Part shown: piece by piece, positions 11,064 to 22,932 of the stretch
Numbering within the stretch: the stretch's first letter is position 1
How the letters are laid out: every line of letters begins with the position of its first letter
Assembly: GCA_001599755.1 (NCBI GenBank)
Contig: BCHX01000007.1
Location: 3,224,001-3,288,000 of the forward strand
Direction of reading: 5' to 3'
Source of the DNA: Gliomastix tumulicola
Taxonomy: Eukaryota; Ascomycota; Sordariomycetes; Hypocreales; Bionectriaceae
DNA: 64,000 nucleotides
Notes under the pieces: generated by a model
Databases searched by the model: none
Seen by the model: only the letters and a program-made list of their open reading frames with translations
Told to the model about the DNA's origin: nothing
Position numbers and translations under genes: made by a program

Positions 11064-12701
11064 CTATCCACACGCTGGCTCGTCCCCTGATGCCCCGTGA
11101 CCGTAGACGCCGCCATCCAGGATGATGCCCTCGTTGTCGTCCATGTCATTCTGCACCCTCCTCCAGCCCGACTTCTTGCTCCCTCGCCCTTCTAGTTCCG
11201 GCCCTTTGCCTTTGACATCAAACACCGGCTTGATCAACGATCCAAGCAGCGGGTTGCCACTGAACGCGCCTCCCCCTCTGTTTCCTGCCGTCTCGGCCAA
11301 CACTTCCCTCGGCTCCGACGGTACCTCCTCGTCGCTCTCCGGCGTAGCAGGACGCTCTACAGGCGCCATGCGGCGAATCACCTTGCCGCCGACGATGTCG
11401 ATGCTCAGCACCTGCTGACGCTTCTCGTACTCGGGTCTCGCGTTCCACTCCAGCTCCCGCATCAGCTTCTGCTGCCGCTTGAGCTCCCGAGCCCGCTCCT
11501 CCGGACTCGACCACATATTCCCCCCGGCGCCGCCCGACATCACACTGCCGACGTCAAAGTCCGCCGCCTCGTCGCGCACCGTCGTTCTCTTCGCGTTCTG
11601 CGCCTGGAAGCCCAGAAGTTTGTCCCTGTGTGCCATGGCCTGCGCCTGTGCCTCTGCCAGCGTGGGGTCAGAGCTGCTGCTGCTGGTCGCTCCCTTATTC
11701 TGGCTGAAAGGCGCCGGGGTCTTGGACACCTCCGCCCGGCGGTTGGCCTTCGCGTCCGCCGCCATGAGCTCCCTGCCCCTCTCGCCCTTGAGCTCCTTCA
11801 CCATCGCCTGCACCTCGCCAGAGCTCAGCAGCGGCGTCCCGCAGAACGTACACGGGCCGAGCCCCTCCTTCATGCAGATCACCTTGCCGCAGGACAGGCA
11901 GTTCGGCGCCGCGCTCTGCAGCGGGTGCCGCGTCGCGACGCAGTTGCACCGTCTCTTCTTGGGGTCGGCGTCGAGCGTCGGGTTCGTCGTGATCTCGAGG
12001 GCGCGGATGGCAGCGTCCAGGTCGGCGAGGGCCGTCGACTGCCCGGCCATGGGCGTGCCGCCGGATATGGAGATCTTGGTCGTGCTCGGGCCGCCGCCGC
12101 CGCCGGAGGGTTTCGGCGTGGAGGTGCGGGATGTCGGGTTCGATTTCGCCTTGGACTTCGAGGACGGGATGTCGGAGACGAGGTAGCCTGCTGAGGGACG
12201 CTGTTCTTTCTCTTTCGGGGCTGGGGCGGGCGCGGGCGCGGGCTTGTTTAAGGGTGTGGCGGTCCTTGACGGTTGCTGGCTCGTCGGCGCACTCGCCCGC
12301 TGGTGTTGTGGGATGTACTCTAGGTCATTGTTCTTCTTATTGTAGGCGGTGCCGCCGCCTATCGTAGCGTCGTAGTTGTCGATCCGTCGCGGCTGCGGCG
12401 TGTGCAGCGGGGCTTTCTTCTTCTTGTTCTGGTTGCCGCCCCTCCTCGACTTGGGCACCGCATCGGGGGACTCCGTAGAGGATGAGGGTCCTGATGCTGG
12501 AGCTGAGGCTGGAGCAGACGAAGGGTCTTTGCGCCGGGCGTTGAAGGAGGAGATGAAGTCGACGGCGAGAGGAGAGTCGCCGAGGAGATTGCTGAAGTGG
12601 GAGACAGCGTCGGGTTTCGAGAGGGTGGCGGCGTAGTCGAGGACCTGCTGGAGCTCTTCATCGGGCAGCGGCAGCAGCTTCGAGAGCTGTGGGAGCGACA
12701 T
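11064..12701 (-). CDS. RQT4: C2HC5 zinc-finger protein, ASC-1/TRIP4 family (Rqt4-like)
   Basis: Single-exon 545-residue protein from the ATG at 12701. Residues 1-60 form a helical region similar in kind to the ubiquitin-binding N-terminus of the family. A long Pro/Ala/Ser-rich linker follows. Around residues 250-290 is a compact cysteine/histidine cluster (Cys-Asn-Cys, then Asn-Cys-x-x-Cys, Cys-Met, Cys-Thr-Phe-Cys-Gly), the C2HC5 zinc finger of activating signal cointegrator 1. Further on, a helical stretch is followed by a conserved-looking D-I-V-G-G-K-V-I segment. In yeast the family member Rqt4 belongs to the ribosome quality-control trigger complex with Slh1/Rqt2 and Cue3/Rqt3, which splits collided ribosomes. 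It is divergent from the malate dehydrogenase gene, with a 658-bp shared promoter. Confidence 0.82.
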   Translation of the reverse strand: MSLPQLSKLLPLPDEELQQVLDYAATLSKPDAVSHFSNLLGDSPLAVDFISSFNARRKDPSSAPASAPASGPSSSTESPDAVPKSRRGGNQNKKKKAPLHTPQPRRIDNYDATIGGGTAYNKKNNDLEYIPQHQRASAPTSQQPSRTATPLNKPAPAPAPAPKEKEQRPSAGYLVSDIPSSKSKAKSNPTSRTSTPKPSGGGGGPSTTKISISGGTPMAGQSTALADLDAAIRALEITTNPTLDADPKKRRCNCVATRHPLQSAAPNCLSCGKVICMKEGLGPCTFCGTPLLSSGEVQAMVKELKGERGRELMAADAKANRRAEVSKTPAPFSQNKGATSSSSSDPTLAEAQAQAMAHRDKLLGFQAQNAKRTTVRDEAADFDVGSVMSGGAGGNMWSSPEERARELKRQQKLMRELEWNARPEYEKRQQVLSIDIVGGKVIRRMAPVERPATPESDEEVPSEPREVLAETAGNRGGGAFSGNPLLGSLIKPVFDVKGKGPELEGRGSKKSGWRRVQNDMDDNEGIILDGGVYGHGASGDEPACG

Positions 12702-13359
12702 TGTGAGGAATTCCGAGGTAAAAGATGAGAAGATTGGGAGCACCGGAGTGCTGTTGGAAGCTTCGAGGTAACAAAGACAAAGACCAACCTCAAATATGTG
12801 TGATGTTGTCGATCTGGACGTGGGGGTGTCCCACTATTCGATGATGCAGGGTGACGAGATACCCTAGACTTGGAGTCATCCGGCGAGACGCAAAAAGAAC
12901 GCCGTTGAAAGAAGGACTGGACCGTTTAGAACGGACCGTATCTGGTTCAACGTGGTAATTGAGAGATACAACGTGTGCAATTGACCCTAAACACGGAATC
13001 AAATCCAATTCAATCAATTACCGCTTCCAACCCATCCTCACCGAGCTGTGCATCGGCGGGAATTGCTCAAGTGCCTCGGTTTCCGCCCCAACCACCAAAC
13101 AGGATCGGGTCAGCGCCGTGCAACTCCCACGCGATCCAATGGGGAGATGGATCCCCTGCCTGCCCGTCCCCCGGATCCCAAGTTTTCCCTTCTCCCGAGA
13201 CTCGCCCGTTTATTTTTTCCAATCCCTCTCCCCCAAAACCACGCAACCGCCTCATCTCGTCCTTGATACCCACCCTTCCAATTGCTTCTTCCTAGCATCC
13301 TCCTGCGTTTCAATCTCTGTTTCCTCCTTTTTCAAACAAGAAATCACATCACCGCCATC
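12702..13359. promoter_or_regulatory. Bidirectional promoter between RQT4-like and MDH genes
   Basis: 658 bp separate the two divergent start codons. The half next to malate dehydrogenase is CT-rich (13170-13340), as in many highly expressed ascomycete genes. No gene is seen inside. Confidence 0.55.
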
Positions 13360-14631
13360 ATGTTCAGCGCGTCTATGATCCAGCGTCGGGCTTTCTCCGC
13401 CTCGGCGCGCAACGTACGTCTTGCTTCCCTGTTGCTCCCTGGAGCTGTGCTGCTAGCTTCCGTCTTTCGGGGGGGACACCTTCGCCATTGATGATCAGGC
13501 CATCGTTTACTGACATCTCCAATGCTGCAGCTCTCCAAGGTCACCGTCCTCGGTGCCGCCGGCGGTATCGGCCAGCCTCTCTCCCTGCTCATGAAGCTCA
13601 ACCCCCGTGTCACCGACCTCGCCCTCTACGACATCCGTGGCGGACCTGGTACGTAGCATCACCACACACGCACACGCACACCCCTTCGCATCTCCCTTTT
13701 TGCCGAGATGCCGAGATACGCCCAGCGTCGCATCGGTTACCCGAGCCACACAAACATACATGCTGACAGGTCAATCCCACACACACACACAGGCGTCGCC
13801 GCTGATCTCTCCCACATCAACACCAAGTCCACGGTCAAGGGCTACGAGCCCAACCCGGCCGGTCTCGCCGCCGCCGTCAAGGGCGCCGAGGTGGTCCTCA
13901 TCCCCGCCGGCGTCCCGCGCAAGCCCGGCATGACGCGCGACGACCTCTTCAACACCAACGCCTCCATCGTCCGCGACCTGGCCAAGGCCGTCGCCGAGTC
14001 GGCCCCGGCCGCCAAGGTCCTCGTCATCTCCAACCCCGTCAACTCGACCGTGCCCATCGTCGCCGAGGTCTTCAAGGCCCGCGGCGTGTACAACCCCAAG
14101 ACCCTCTTCGGCGTCACCACCCTCGACGTCGTCCGCGCCAGCCGCTTCGTCAGCGAGATCAAGAGCACCGACCCCAAAGACGAGAACATCGTCGTTGTTG
14201 GTGGCCACTCCGGCGTCACCATCGTGCCCCTCTTCAGCCAGAGCAGCCACCCCGACCTCTCCACCAACGCTGAGCTCGTCAACCGTGTCCAGTTCGGCGG
14301 TGACGAGGTCGTCAAGGCCAAGGACGGTGCTGGCTCTGCCACCCTCTCCATGGCCCAGGCCGGTGCCCGCATGGCCGACTCCATCCTCCGCGCCGTCCAG
14401 GGCGAGAAGGGCGTTGTCGAGCCCTCCTTCGTCGACTCCCCTCTCTACAAGGACCAGGGCATCGACTTCTTCTCCTCCAAGGTCGAGCTCGGCCCCGAGG
14501 GCGTCGCCAACGTCCTCCCCGTCGGCAAGGTCGACGCCGCCGAGGAGAAGCTCCTCGAGGCTGCCCTCGGCGACCTCAAGAAGAACATCGAGAAGGGTGT
14601 CGCTTTCGTCGCCTCCAACCCCGGTGCCTAA
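13360..14631 (+). CDS. MDH1: Malate dehydrogenase, mitochondrial
   Basis: Three exons (13360-13413, 13531-13648, 13793-14631) give 336 residues. Exon 1 encodes an 18-residue basic, Ser/Ala/Arg-rich mitochondrial presequence. The Rossmann loop G-A-A-G-G-I-G starts exon 2. Exon 3 carries the substrate loop R-K-P-G-M-T-R, the N-P-V-N-S-T strand, the T-T-L-D-V-V-R-A-S-R-F element with catalytic Asp and substrate Arg, and the active-site His in G-G-H-S-G-V-T. The enzyme interconverts malate and oxaloacetate with NAD in the matrix (TCA cycle, malate-aspartate shuttle). Codon use is strongly C-ending, as in highly expressed genes. A CA microsatellite abuts the second acceptor. An internal CTGACAG is the probable branch point. 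Confidence 0.97.
13778..13790 (+). repeat. CA microsatellite at the MDH intron 2 acceptor
   Basis: A CA dinucleotide run ends directly at the AG acceptor (13791-13792) and takes the place of the usual polypyrimidine tract. Confidence 0.8.
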
Positions 14632-15222
14632 ATTCTTCCCTTCCCTTAGGGAGTGCCAATGAGAACACCTCATTAATAACCCTGTAATCCCATCCTGGAG
14701 GAAGCGCTCTTCCAGGTTTTTAAAAAACGTGGTGGACCATGGTGCATAGGGCTCTTTTGGGTTCTGGGCTGTTGGATGAGAAAAAAAAAGAGAAAAAGGA
14801 AAGAAGAAGGAAGCAAACAACATAGACTTCCCCCGCGAGGAGGAATCCCGGAACGATATAACAGGAAAAATCCTTGGGGGGGCGGTCGGTGTTGGTTGGT
14901 CTGTGTTTTTTTTTTTCTCCCTTCCCCCCCGTTTTGGTGCCTCACATCAACTGCCATAGACTTGACCAGTCTTTTGTATCATAGCTATGAATTCAACGTG
15001 TCTTGAGAGAATATTTTGTGTCTTTTTCCGTGTCCTGTTTTTCTTCTATAGCTCCCCGTGGTGGGAGGTTTACTGTCTCCCGTGTCTAAATCCAGATGAA
15101 AGGTTCCGTATCGTACACGTCTGCTATATCCATTCTATGCAGCGCTGCTGCCATCCTGTCTTGCCGTTTCTATCACTCTCTCCGGGAAACGTCTCTCAAT
15201 TCACCTCTGCATTATGTTCCAT
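14632..15222. other. Convergent 3' spacer between MDH and SPF1
   Basis: Contains the two 3' UTRs. It has homopolymer-rich sequence near 14780-14790 (A) and 14907-14917 (T). No gene is supported. Confidence 0.55.
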
Positions 15223-18200
15223 CTACTGCCGCCCAGTTCTCCAGGCCTCCAGCTTCTGCCGCCTCTCCTCCACCTTCCTCTCAAACTCCGCCACCTTCTC
15301 CAGCCTCTTCGTCTCCTCCTCCTGCTCCTTGGCCTCGGCCTCGATAGCCTTCCGCGCCATCTCCCTCTCCAGCTGCTCGGGCCTGCGCTCCGCGATGTCG
15401 CGCGGCCGGAAGTCGCTGAACCCGGCCTTTAGGACCTTCTCGATGACATAGCAGACGAGGTAGTCGATGAGCATGGACCCGGCCATGCGCACCTTGAACT
15501 CCTCGCTGAAGGGCACGAGCTTCATGCCCTCGTTGATCTCGGGGACGAGCTCGAGCGCGCAGACAAAGGCGAGGCCGGAGACGCCGACGATGCCGTAGAA
15601 CATGGCCCTGTTCTCCGAGAGGGACTCGCGGAAGGGGCGGCCCTGGTAGTTGATGGCGAAGGTGGAGATTTGCTGGATGAGCTGGAGGAGGTAGACGGCC
15701 GAGTTGAGGAGGGACGGCGTGAACTCGGCCTCGAGGTCGACGTCATCGGAGCGGCTGGGAAGTGTTAGCTAGGGACAGTAAAAAAAGCAAGATGGGAGTG
15801 AACTTACGGCTCAAGTCGGTCACAGAGACGGGCAATGTAGATGAGCGTCACGATGTGGACGGCAAACTGCCCCAGGATAGATCCGATGATGTACACGTTG
15901 AAGATGTTGGGCTGTGGGCGCTCCTTGCTCAGACCCTCGACGACCTGGGCACGCGAGATGCTGAGGAAGCACACCGACATGAGCAGACCGCTGATGGTGT
16001 ACTGCGTGTCACCGAACTTGATACCCTCGAGGTAGAGGACGGACAGCGAGTAGGCACTGATGAGGCAGTTGAGCGCGAGGATCTTGTACATCTGGATCGT
16101 GGCAACGAGCGTGCAGCGACCCTGGCGGATGATGTTGGGGATGGCGATGACATTGCGCAGCTTGGACGTGAACGGGGCGGCAACAGACGCATCACCCAGC
16201 TTCAGCGTGGGCGGCTCGTTGTCATCGAGCTCCGTCTCGAGCATGCTCGTGGTAAGCTTGTCGGCGAGGCCGGCAACCTTCTTGGCGCTCTCCTGCTGGC
16301 GCTGGAGGCGCGGATCGGTAACGGCGTTGCTGGAGGCAGCGGGCAGGGCCTTCTTGTTCGCAGACGAAGGCGCAGGCTCAGGGTGGCCAAGCGACTTGAT
16401 ATACTCTTCCGTCGAGACGTTCTTCTTCTTAGCTTCACGCTCGGCAGCCTTCTCGAAGTGCGGGTTGGTAGGACCAGGGGGGTACAGATGAGCGATAATG
16501 ACGGGAACAGGCGGGTTCGGCTGGTTGAAGCGAGCCATGAGATCGCACTGCTTCTGGTACATCTCCTTCATCTTGGTGTTGCGCGAATGCTCAGCGATGC
16601 GGACGAGATCCTCCTGAGTACCGTTGAGAAGGGCGACACCGATGTGAGCCTGCTTGAGAGCGCCGACGTCGTTGGTGCCGTCACCAGCCATGAGAGTGTA
16701 GTAGCCCATGTCCTTGAGACCGAGCAGGATGTCCTCCTTCTGCTTCGGGGAGACGCGAGCGTAGACCCAGGTGTAGCGGAGCAGGGACTTCCATCCGACT
16801 TGGTCCTTGAACTTGGCCAGTGCATAACCGGTCACGCAGATATCCTTGGTTTCGAGAATCTTGGGGTCGATGGGCTTGGTGGGATCAACGTGGATGCTGA
16901 CCTTGTCATCGACACTCTTCCAGACGAGCTTCTCGCCACCGTCATTGTCCTCAGGCGCGTCCAGGATGAGTACATCGCGATCGACAATCTCGACCTCACG
17001 GGCCACATGGACGGCAGTAAGCGGGTTGTCGCCAGTGATCATGACGACACGGTGGCTGCTCTCGTTGAGCATCTGAACAGCCTGCTTGGCATCTTCCTTG
17101 AGGGGGCAGTGGAGAACGAGGAAACCGGCAAAGGTGAGGTCGGCCTCAACCTTCTCACGCTTGAGATCGTTGATTTTGCCGGATCCGAGCTCCGAGTCCG
17201 TAGTCAGCTGCTTGTAGGCCAGAGCCAACACGCGAGAACCCTTGCGAGTGAAGTACTTGTAGGTCTCCTCGTAGTCGGCAGGGACCTCAACCAGCATCTT
17301 CATGATAGTCTCAGGAGCACCCTTGACGCCAGCAAAAGTTCCCTTAAGCTTCTGACCAGTGCGCGTGTCGGTGCCGTGAACCATGGCGACGGAGCTCTGA
17401 CGCTTGAGAGCAGACGAGAACTGGAATCGGCGCTTGATCTGGACGATTCCATGGGTGCCGCCGGCCTTGTTGGTGCTCTGCAGCGAGTCGTTCTTACCGA
17501 CCGTCCATCCGAGAGATGACAGCGTTGCCTTCTCCATGGGGTCTCCGACGATGTCGCCCTCGTCGAGTCTGACCAGGGCATGAGCAGTAGCGAGGACCAG
17601 CTGGGTCTCCAGACTGGCGTCCTTGACGTTGGTAATGGTAGAATGCGCCCCGTCGGCCTCCTTCTTATCCTGAATCTCATGATGGGCGAGACCCAGACCC
17701 GCGATACCCTCGACAACGAGGTCTTCACCAGTGAGGGTACCAGTCTTGTCGAAGCAGGCGATATCGATGCGGCCGGCAAAGGGAATACGGAAAGGCTCAG
17801 TGCAGAAGATGGCGAGCTTGGCGAGGGCGGCAAGACTGGTGTTGACCGCAAGACTCAGCTCCATCGGGAGCTCGGGCGGAACGACACTGGTGACGATCAA
17901 GACGCAGTCGAGGAGGAGCTTGGAGCGCTTGCGATCCTTGCGGACACCCTCGTCCCAGACGTACCAGGAGGCGGCGATGGCGAAGACAAGGAGGAAGAGG
18001 ATAAAGAGCAGGGCCTCGAAGTCGCCCGCTCCGACACGCTCCGTCGAGTAAATCATGGTGCGCACAAGACTGCCCTGCGAGGTCTCAAAGCCAGTCTTGA
18101 TCACGATGGCCATGGCACCGCCATCAGGGGCAGCCTGGACGCCTGACAGGAGCTTCGGCTTCTCAACCTCAGGGTTGCCGTGGGTGACCTGGAGAACCTT

Positions 18201-19327
18201 GGTGCCTCCCCAGAGGAAGGAATTCTTGTCCAAACCCTCGGGGTCAAGAGTGGCGTCGGTCGGTCGGAGCTGAATCGAGTCTTTGAGTAGGGGCGTACTC
18301 TCGCCGGAAAGCATAGCCTCGTTGACAATAGCGGTCCCATCAACAAGAAGCATGTCGCAAGCAACGCCGCTGTCCTCCTTTGTACGGCCCACGGAGACCA
18401 GATCACCGGGGAGCAGCTTGTCCGTCTGCACCTCGATCCACTTGCCCAGTCGGAAAACCCAGATATCGTACGGCTTGATGCTCATGCCGCGGAACTCGTT
18501 GAGCGTGCGCTGGCGCTGCCAGACGACAGTGCTCTCGAACGTGACGAGCATGAACAGAGTGAAGAGCGAGTAGTACCAGTACTCGTCCAGCATCCACAAT
18601 CCGACGCAGAAGATCTGGAAGACGAAGAAGGGCGCGACGGCGTGCTCCTGGAAGAGCTCGGTGAAGGTCGGGACGGGGATATCGAACGTGTTGGCGCCAT
18701 AGTGGTGCTCGATGCGGGTCAAGTCCGCCTGCCTCTCGATACCGCGCGACGCCTGGAAAGACCCGATGGACGGCTTCGGCTCGGCGTCGATGTCGTACTT
18801 GAGCGCGCTGAAGCTCTGCGTGTCGGGGTTGTAGAGGAATCGGCGCTTCTGGAACAGGAACGAGAGGTTGCTCTTTCCGCCGGTCTGGCACGGCGGGTTA
18901 GCTTTGGTTCAAACTCCGCTGATGGGGTCGGTGTTTGGCGGGGAAGACAGCTTACCTTGTCGCGGACGAGTTTGCAGACATCAGGGGCGCCGGCGTTCGC
19001 GATGGGGATGACCTTGATCAGCTCGGCCTCCTCGATGGTGGCGACCTTGGAAGCCTTGATGCGCGCCTTGAAGTCGACGCTCCAGTGCGTGCTGAGCCAG
19101 ATGAGGGCCTGGAAGGTGAAGATGGTGCCGCACCAGACAAAGGTCCACTCCTGGCCGCCGATGTGCTTGTCGTAGAGCTCCTGGCTCAGATAGTAGCGGA
19201 AGAAGACGGGCCAGGCGATGACGAAGGGCCAGACGTAGGTGTGAAGCCACAGAGACAGAGGCCGCAGGAGCTCGGCGTGTTTGATCTGGGCATTGTCGAC
19301 GAGGGGCGGCCTCGTCGGCGGCGCCAT
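15223..19327 (-). CDS. SPF1: P5A-type ATPase Spf1 (ER transmembrane-helix dislocase)
   Basis: Three exons (19327-18956, 18884-15808, 15754-15223), introns of 71 and 53 nt, 1,326 residues, the usual length for ascomycete Spf1. The N-terminus has two hydrophobic helices. The core shows the P5A signature P-P-E-L-P-M-E in the ion-path helix, the L-S-G-E-S-T-P actuator loop, the phosphorylation motif D-K-T-G-T-L-T, the M-I-T-G-D-N strand and the hinge motif G-D-G-T-N-D-V-G-A-L-K. A cluster of C-terminal membrane helices is followed by a charged coiled coil rich in Glu/Arg/Lys. Family members extract mislocalised tail-anchored or mitochondrial helices from the ER membrane. The long plus-strand ORFs opposite it are shadows. 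Confidence 0.96.
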
Positions 19328-22233
19328 GGTGGCTGGTCTGCGGTGTTGGGGGTGGTTTTCGCGAGGAATTCTATGACCCGGGAGCCGATATCATTGAGCT
19401 GAGGTAGGAGAGTATGCGCTGAACGGTTGAGGGGCAGGTCGGGGTGGGATAATGAGATGCCGCTCCGAAACGCTGGCGAGGAGGTGTTTAGAGGCAATCT
19501 GGTTTGGACACTTTTTCCATAGAAATTGGTGGTATCTCATGGATATGGCGTTGGGAATTGTGGCGCCACTAGCCACACGTGTGGGGTGTGGCTTGACTCG
19601 CGGCTCAACTCAGACAAAAATGGATGATGCAACCAGATGTAGCAATGCGCCGTTTCTCGTCACATTTCCCCCTAGGAGGTCGTAATATGTGGTCAAAAGC
19701 GCTGTTAGCATACCGAAGAATAGATTTAGATTGTTGTCAGAGAAGATGCTGCTCAATGGAGCTGAGGATACCTCTTTCTGGCGACTTTGAGTCTGATTTG
19801 AGTAATTTTGTCGCCTGTTGGGAAGTGAGAGAATCAGTGAACATCGCAGCCGGATGTGTGACAGCCATTTTCGTTCCTGACACAAGTAGTAGTAAAGGCT
19901 CTTTCCAGAGGACAAAATGCCATATGAATATGCATCGTGGTCTTTTGGAGGTGCTGGTAATTAAAATGGCGATGGCTGAGCTCCGTCATCTAAGTCTGCG
20001 AGTATCCCGAGACTGAATTCCTCATGACACTAAGCACGAGCCATCTGAAAGGGCAGCCGGGGTCAGTTATGCACTCGAGGTTTAAGAGTGAGCCGTAATA
20101 AACCTGACAAAAGCCGTCTGCAAGCCTTTTTACAGCTCTCAAGGCAACCTCTTGCCACAACATGCAAGTACTGACTCCTCCTGTAGGGTAGTCCACACAT
20201 GCCTCGACCGACGAGATCTTGTTATTAGATACATGCTCGGCGGCCAACGTTCGCGACACGGGCTGATCGGTTGTCCAGATGTAGTCTAAGGGCCTAAAAG
20301 CATGGAAGTAAAGACAGAGACTTGGAATATGCGCATACAGCCTCGACTGCGGTGCAGATAAACTCGGCTAAGCTAATTGCTCTGGGTGCCAAGGGCTGCA
20401 GGTAATCTATTTCTCGGCATCAAACTGCAATCCGACGTCATGCCGTGATTACACTGTTCCTCCATCAGGTAGATGAACGACCCAATGGCGACACGGAGCT
20501 CGATGAACATCTATGTACAGCTATCACTCTCATTCGGAGGCTCCTCGGGGGACTGGGTAATATCTGGTGCCTCCGAAACAGATCAGGGAATCCATATCTA
20601 GCTCTCTCAATGCAACTCGACGGGTTGTAGGGTCGACGTATTGGTCGTACCGAGAGCTATCCTTACGAGTCTTGAGAATGAACCTGTCTCCTTAGTCTCG
20701 AGCCTGACTCGTAGGAGTGCATCGTGGCGCCGATCATTGAGGCTGTCCCCCGGCAAGCCGAGAGGAGCAATGCTTTGGGACTTGGCTGAGCTTGTGCGTC
20801 TCGGTATACGCCCTGAGTATCCTCCTCGCGATGTCCGAGGCTTGGGACTGATCTGCCGGCAGCTCGGCTCCCCCGCATTTCTTCCTCGTGGACTAGGTTG
20901 CAAAGGGCCGTGAGGCCTGTCTCAATAAATGAATAAATATGACGAGGGGTGACAGTGCACCTGCGTGTTTGGGGAAAAGATGCCGGAGCATTGATGATTA
21001 TAGTGCCGTTCTGTAGGCAGATTTGCGGGTAAAACGTGCGCGACGGACAGCCCGGTTTGCCGAGGAAAGGTACATATGCATGTGAATTCAGTGATTCTAT
21101 TCCCATATTCCAACGCCCAAGATCCATGCGTGTGGAACTTCGTTCTGGGAACGAGAAGATGATGTAGATCGCGTGGTGAACAGGATTCGTGAGCCCAGTC
21201 CAGTGCAAGCTCCAAGACGAGACGCCTACCGTATTCAATGTTAGTGCCTACAACAGGCGCGGAAGTGGATTTTCGCAGTCGCCGTGTGAACGGGATTTCC
21301 CTTCGGAACCCGGCCCCGATGTCCCCGTAACCAGCGTGCCGGCATGGGATGTCTGCTGATTGCTCGCCTGATTATGGACGAGGGCGAGCCTATTTAATGC
21401 CCGAGACTTCTCCTTCTGGGAATTGATCTACGTTGTGGTCGAACGGTCATCCCTTTTGTGGCTTTTTGGTGCTGTGCATCGCCCCCTGAGTCTAGCAGGA
21501 AAAAGGGTCTCGGAGGCGAGCTTCCGCATCCATTCAACAATGCCCAGCAGCTTGGCTGTCGGCATATGGAGCTGGGTACATGATTTACCATGCAGCGAGC
21601 AATACCGGGAGAAGTACCGACAGCCATCCTATCGCCTGTGCTTTCTCCTGGGAGATGGGGGACAAGGATGCCGTGGTCGTGAAAAGCTAAACATCTGCGG
21701 CTCTTTATCAAACATACACGGCAGATGGCCTGGCGGACTAGCAGTTGCAGTATTGGAACCGAATTGGCACCTTTGGGATTGGTCTGTACGACTCTTCCTT
21801 GCTTGAGCGGTCTGTAACAATGATGTTACATCATCGACCTATTTTATTGTATATTTTGGGAGGCCTTTTGCCTCCTTCATGAAGGACCGACGATAACCTG
21901 GCGTTAAGGCCATCATTGAGGATGCCGCACGAAATGAGACAAGGACTTGCTAGAATAGGTTGAACTGCCGCATGGCTCCACAGCCACGCCGAGGATGTTT
22001 CAAGACTCATGATCGTCGGGGACCGGGGAGTGTTTCCCATCTTGACTGATTAATGACGTTGGAGCTCGGGCTCTTCAAGGAAAGGGAAGAAACATATATA
22101 AACAAGGCATCTCCCGGACCGTCGGCCATCCAACTTTGACTATCATCATCAGCATCAACATCAACGTCAACAACACCATCACCAATAGAAACATCTTCAA
22201 CCTTCACGTCACACCATCCCACACAAAGCCAAC
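19328..22233. other. 2.9-kb gene-poor spacer
   Basis: Separates the conserved block from the accessory block. Several ORFs of 60-190 codons occur in both directions, but they overlap one another, lack domain character and have no consistent codon bias. The last 150 bp hold the GH45 promoter. It could contain decayed genes; none is recognised. Confidence 0.5.
22095..22102 (+). promoter_or_regulatory. TATA box of the GH45 gene
   Basis: TATATAAA lies 132 bp upstream of the endoglucanase ATG, followed by a CA/TC-rich leader typical of secreted-enzyme genes. Confidence 0.6.
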
Positions 22234-22932
22234 ATGTCTTTCTCCCTCGTCAAGCTCGCCGTCGTTGCGGCTTCCATCGCTGCTCCGGCCCTCGCCGCTG
22301 AGGGCTCCGGCCACTCGACCCGCTACTGGGACTGCTGCAAGCCGTCCTGCGCCTGGTCTGGCAAGGCCGACGTCTCGGCGCCCGCCCTCACCTGCAACGC
22401 CGACAACAGCCCCCTGACGGACCCTGACGCCGGCAGCGGCTGCGACGGAGGCCCGGCCTTCACGTGCGCCAACTACTCCCCCTGGGCCGTCAACGACCAG
22501 CTGGCCTACGGCTTCGCGGCGACGGCCATCAACGGCGGCTCCGAGTCCAGCTGGTGCTGCGCCTGCTACCGCCTCACCTTCACCGACGGGCCCGTCGCCG
22601 GCAAGACCATGGTCGTCCAGTCCACCAACACGGGCTCCGACATCGCCAACAACCAGTTCGACATCCTCATGCCCGGCGGCGGCGTCGGCCTCTTCGACGG
22701 CTGCACGCCCCAGTACGGAGGCATCCCCGGCGCGCAGTACGGCGGCGTCAGCTCCCGCGGCGAGTGCGAGGGCATGCCTGAGCCCCTCAAGGCCGGCTGC
22801 TTCTGGCGCTTCGACTGGTTTGCGGGCGCGGACAACCCCAACTTTGATTTCCAGCAGGTCCAGTGCCCGTCGGAGCTTACGGCCATCTCGGGCTGCACTC
22901 GCTCTGACGACGGATCTTTCCCTCCTGCGTAA
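22234..22932 (+). CDS. GH45 endo-beta-1,4-glucanase, secreted
   Basis: Single-exon 232-residue protein with a classical signal peptide (cleavage near Ala-Ala-Glu at about residue 22). The mature enzyme opens with the GH45 signature T-R-Y-W-D-C-C-K-P-S-C, whose Asp33 is the catalytic base. By alignment in mind with Humicola EG V, Asp143 in the N-Q-F-D segment is the catalytic acid and Asp136 the assisting residue. The conserved W-C-C-A-C, P-G-G-G-V-G, F-D-G-C and W-R-F-D-W-F motifs are all present. It has only the catalytic module: there is no linker or CBM1 after the final Pro-Pro-Ala. Inverting endoglucanases of this family cut amorphous cellulose and mixed glucans outside the cell. Confidence 0.96.
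   Translation: MSFSLVKLAVVAASIAAPALAAEGSGHSTRYWDCCKPSCAWSGKADVSAPALTCNADNSPLTDPDAGSGCDGGPAFTCANYSPWAVNDQLAYGFAATAINGGSESSWCCACYRLTFTDGPVAGKTMVVQSTNTGSDIANNQFDILMPGGGVGLFDGCTPQYGGIPGAQYGGVSSRGECEGMPEPLKAGCFWRFDWFAGADNPNFDFQQVQCPSELTAISGCTRSDDGSFPPA

Noticed and set aside
13771..14823. 350-codon minus-strand ORF opposite malate dehydrogenase
   Set aside because: Antisense shadow caused by strong C-ending codon bias of the MDH gene; Gly/Asp/Leu-rich low-complexity product.
15762..17519. 585-codon plus-strand ORF opposite SPF1
   Set aside because: It is the antisense of a conserved P5A ATPase exon; its composition (Val/Leu/Glu/Asp-rich) reflects the complementary codons and it has no domain.
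20663..21238. 191-codon minus-strand ORF in the 19-22 kb spacer
   Set aside because: No domain, overlapping ORFs in other frames and mixed codon use; looks like chance.
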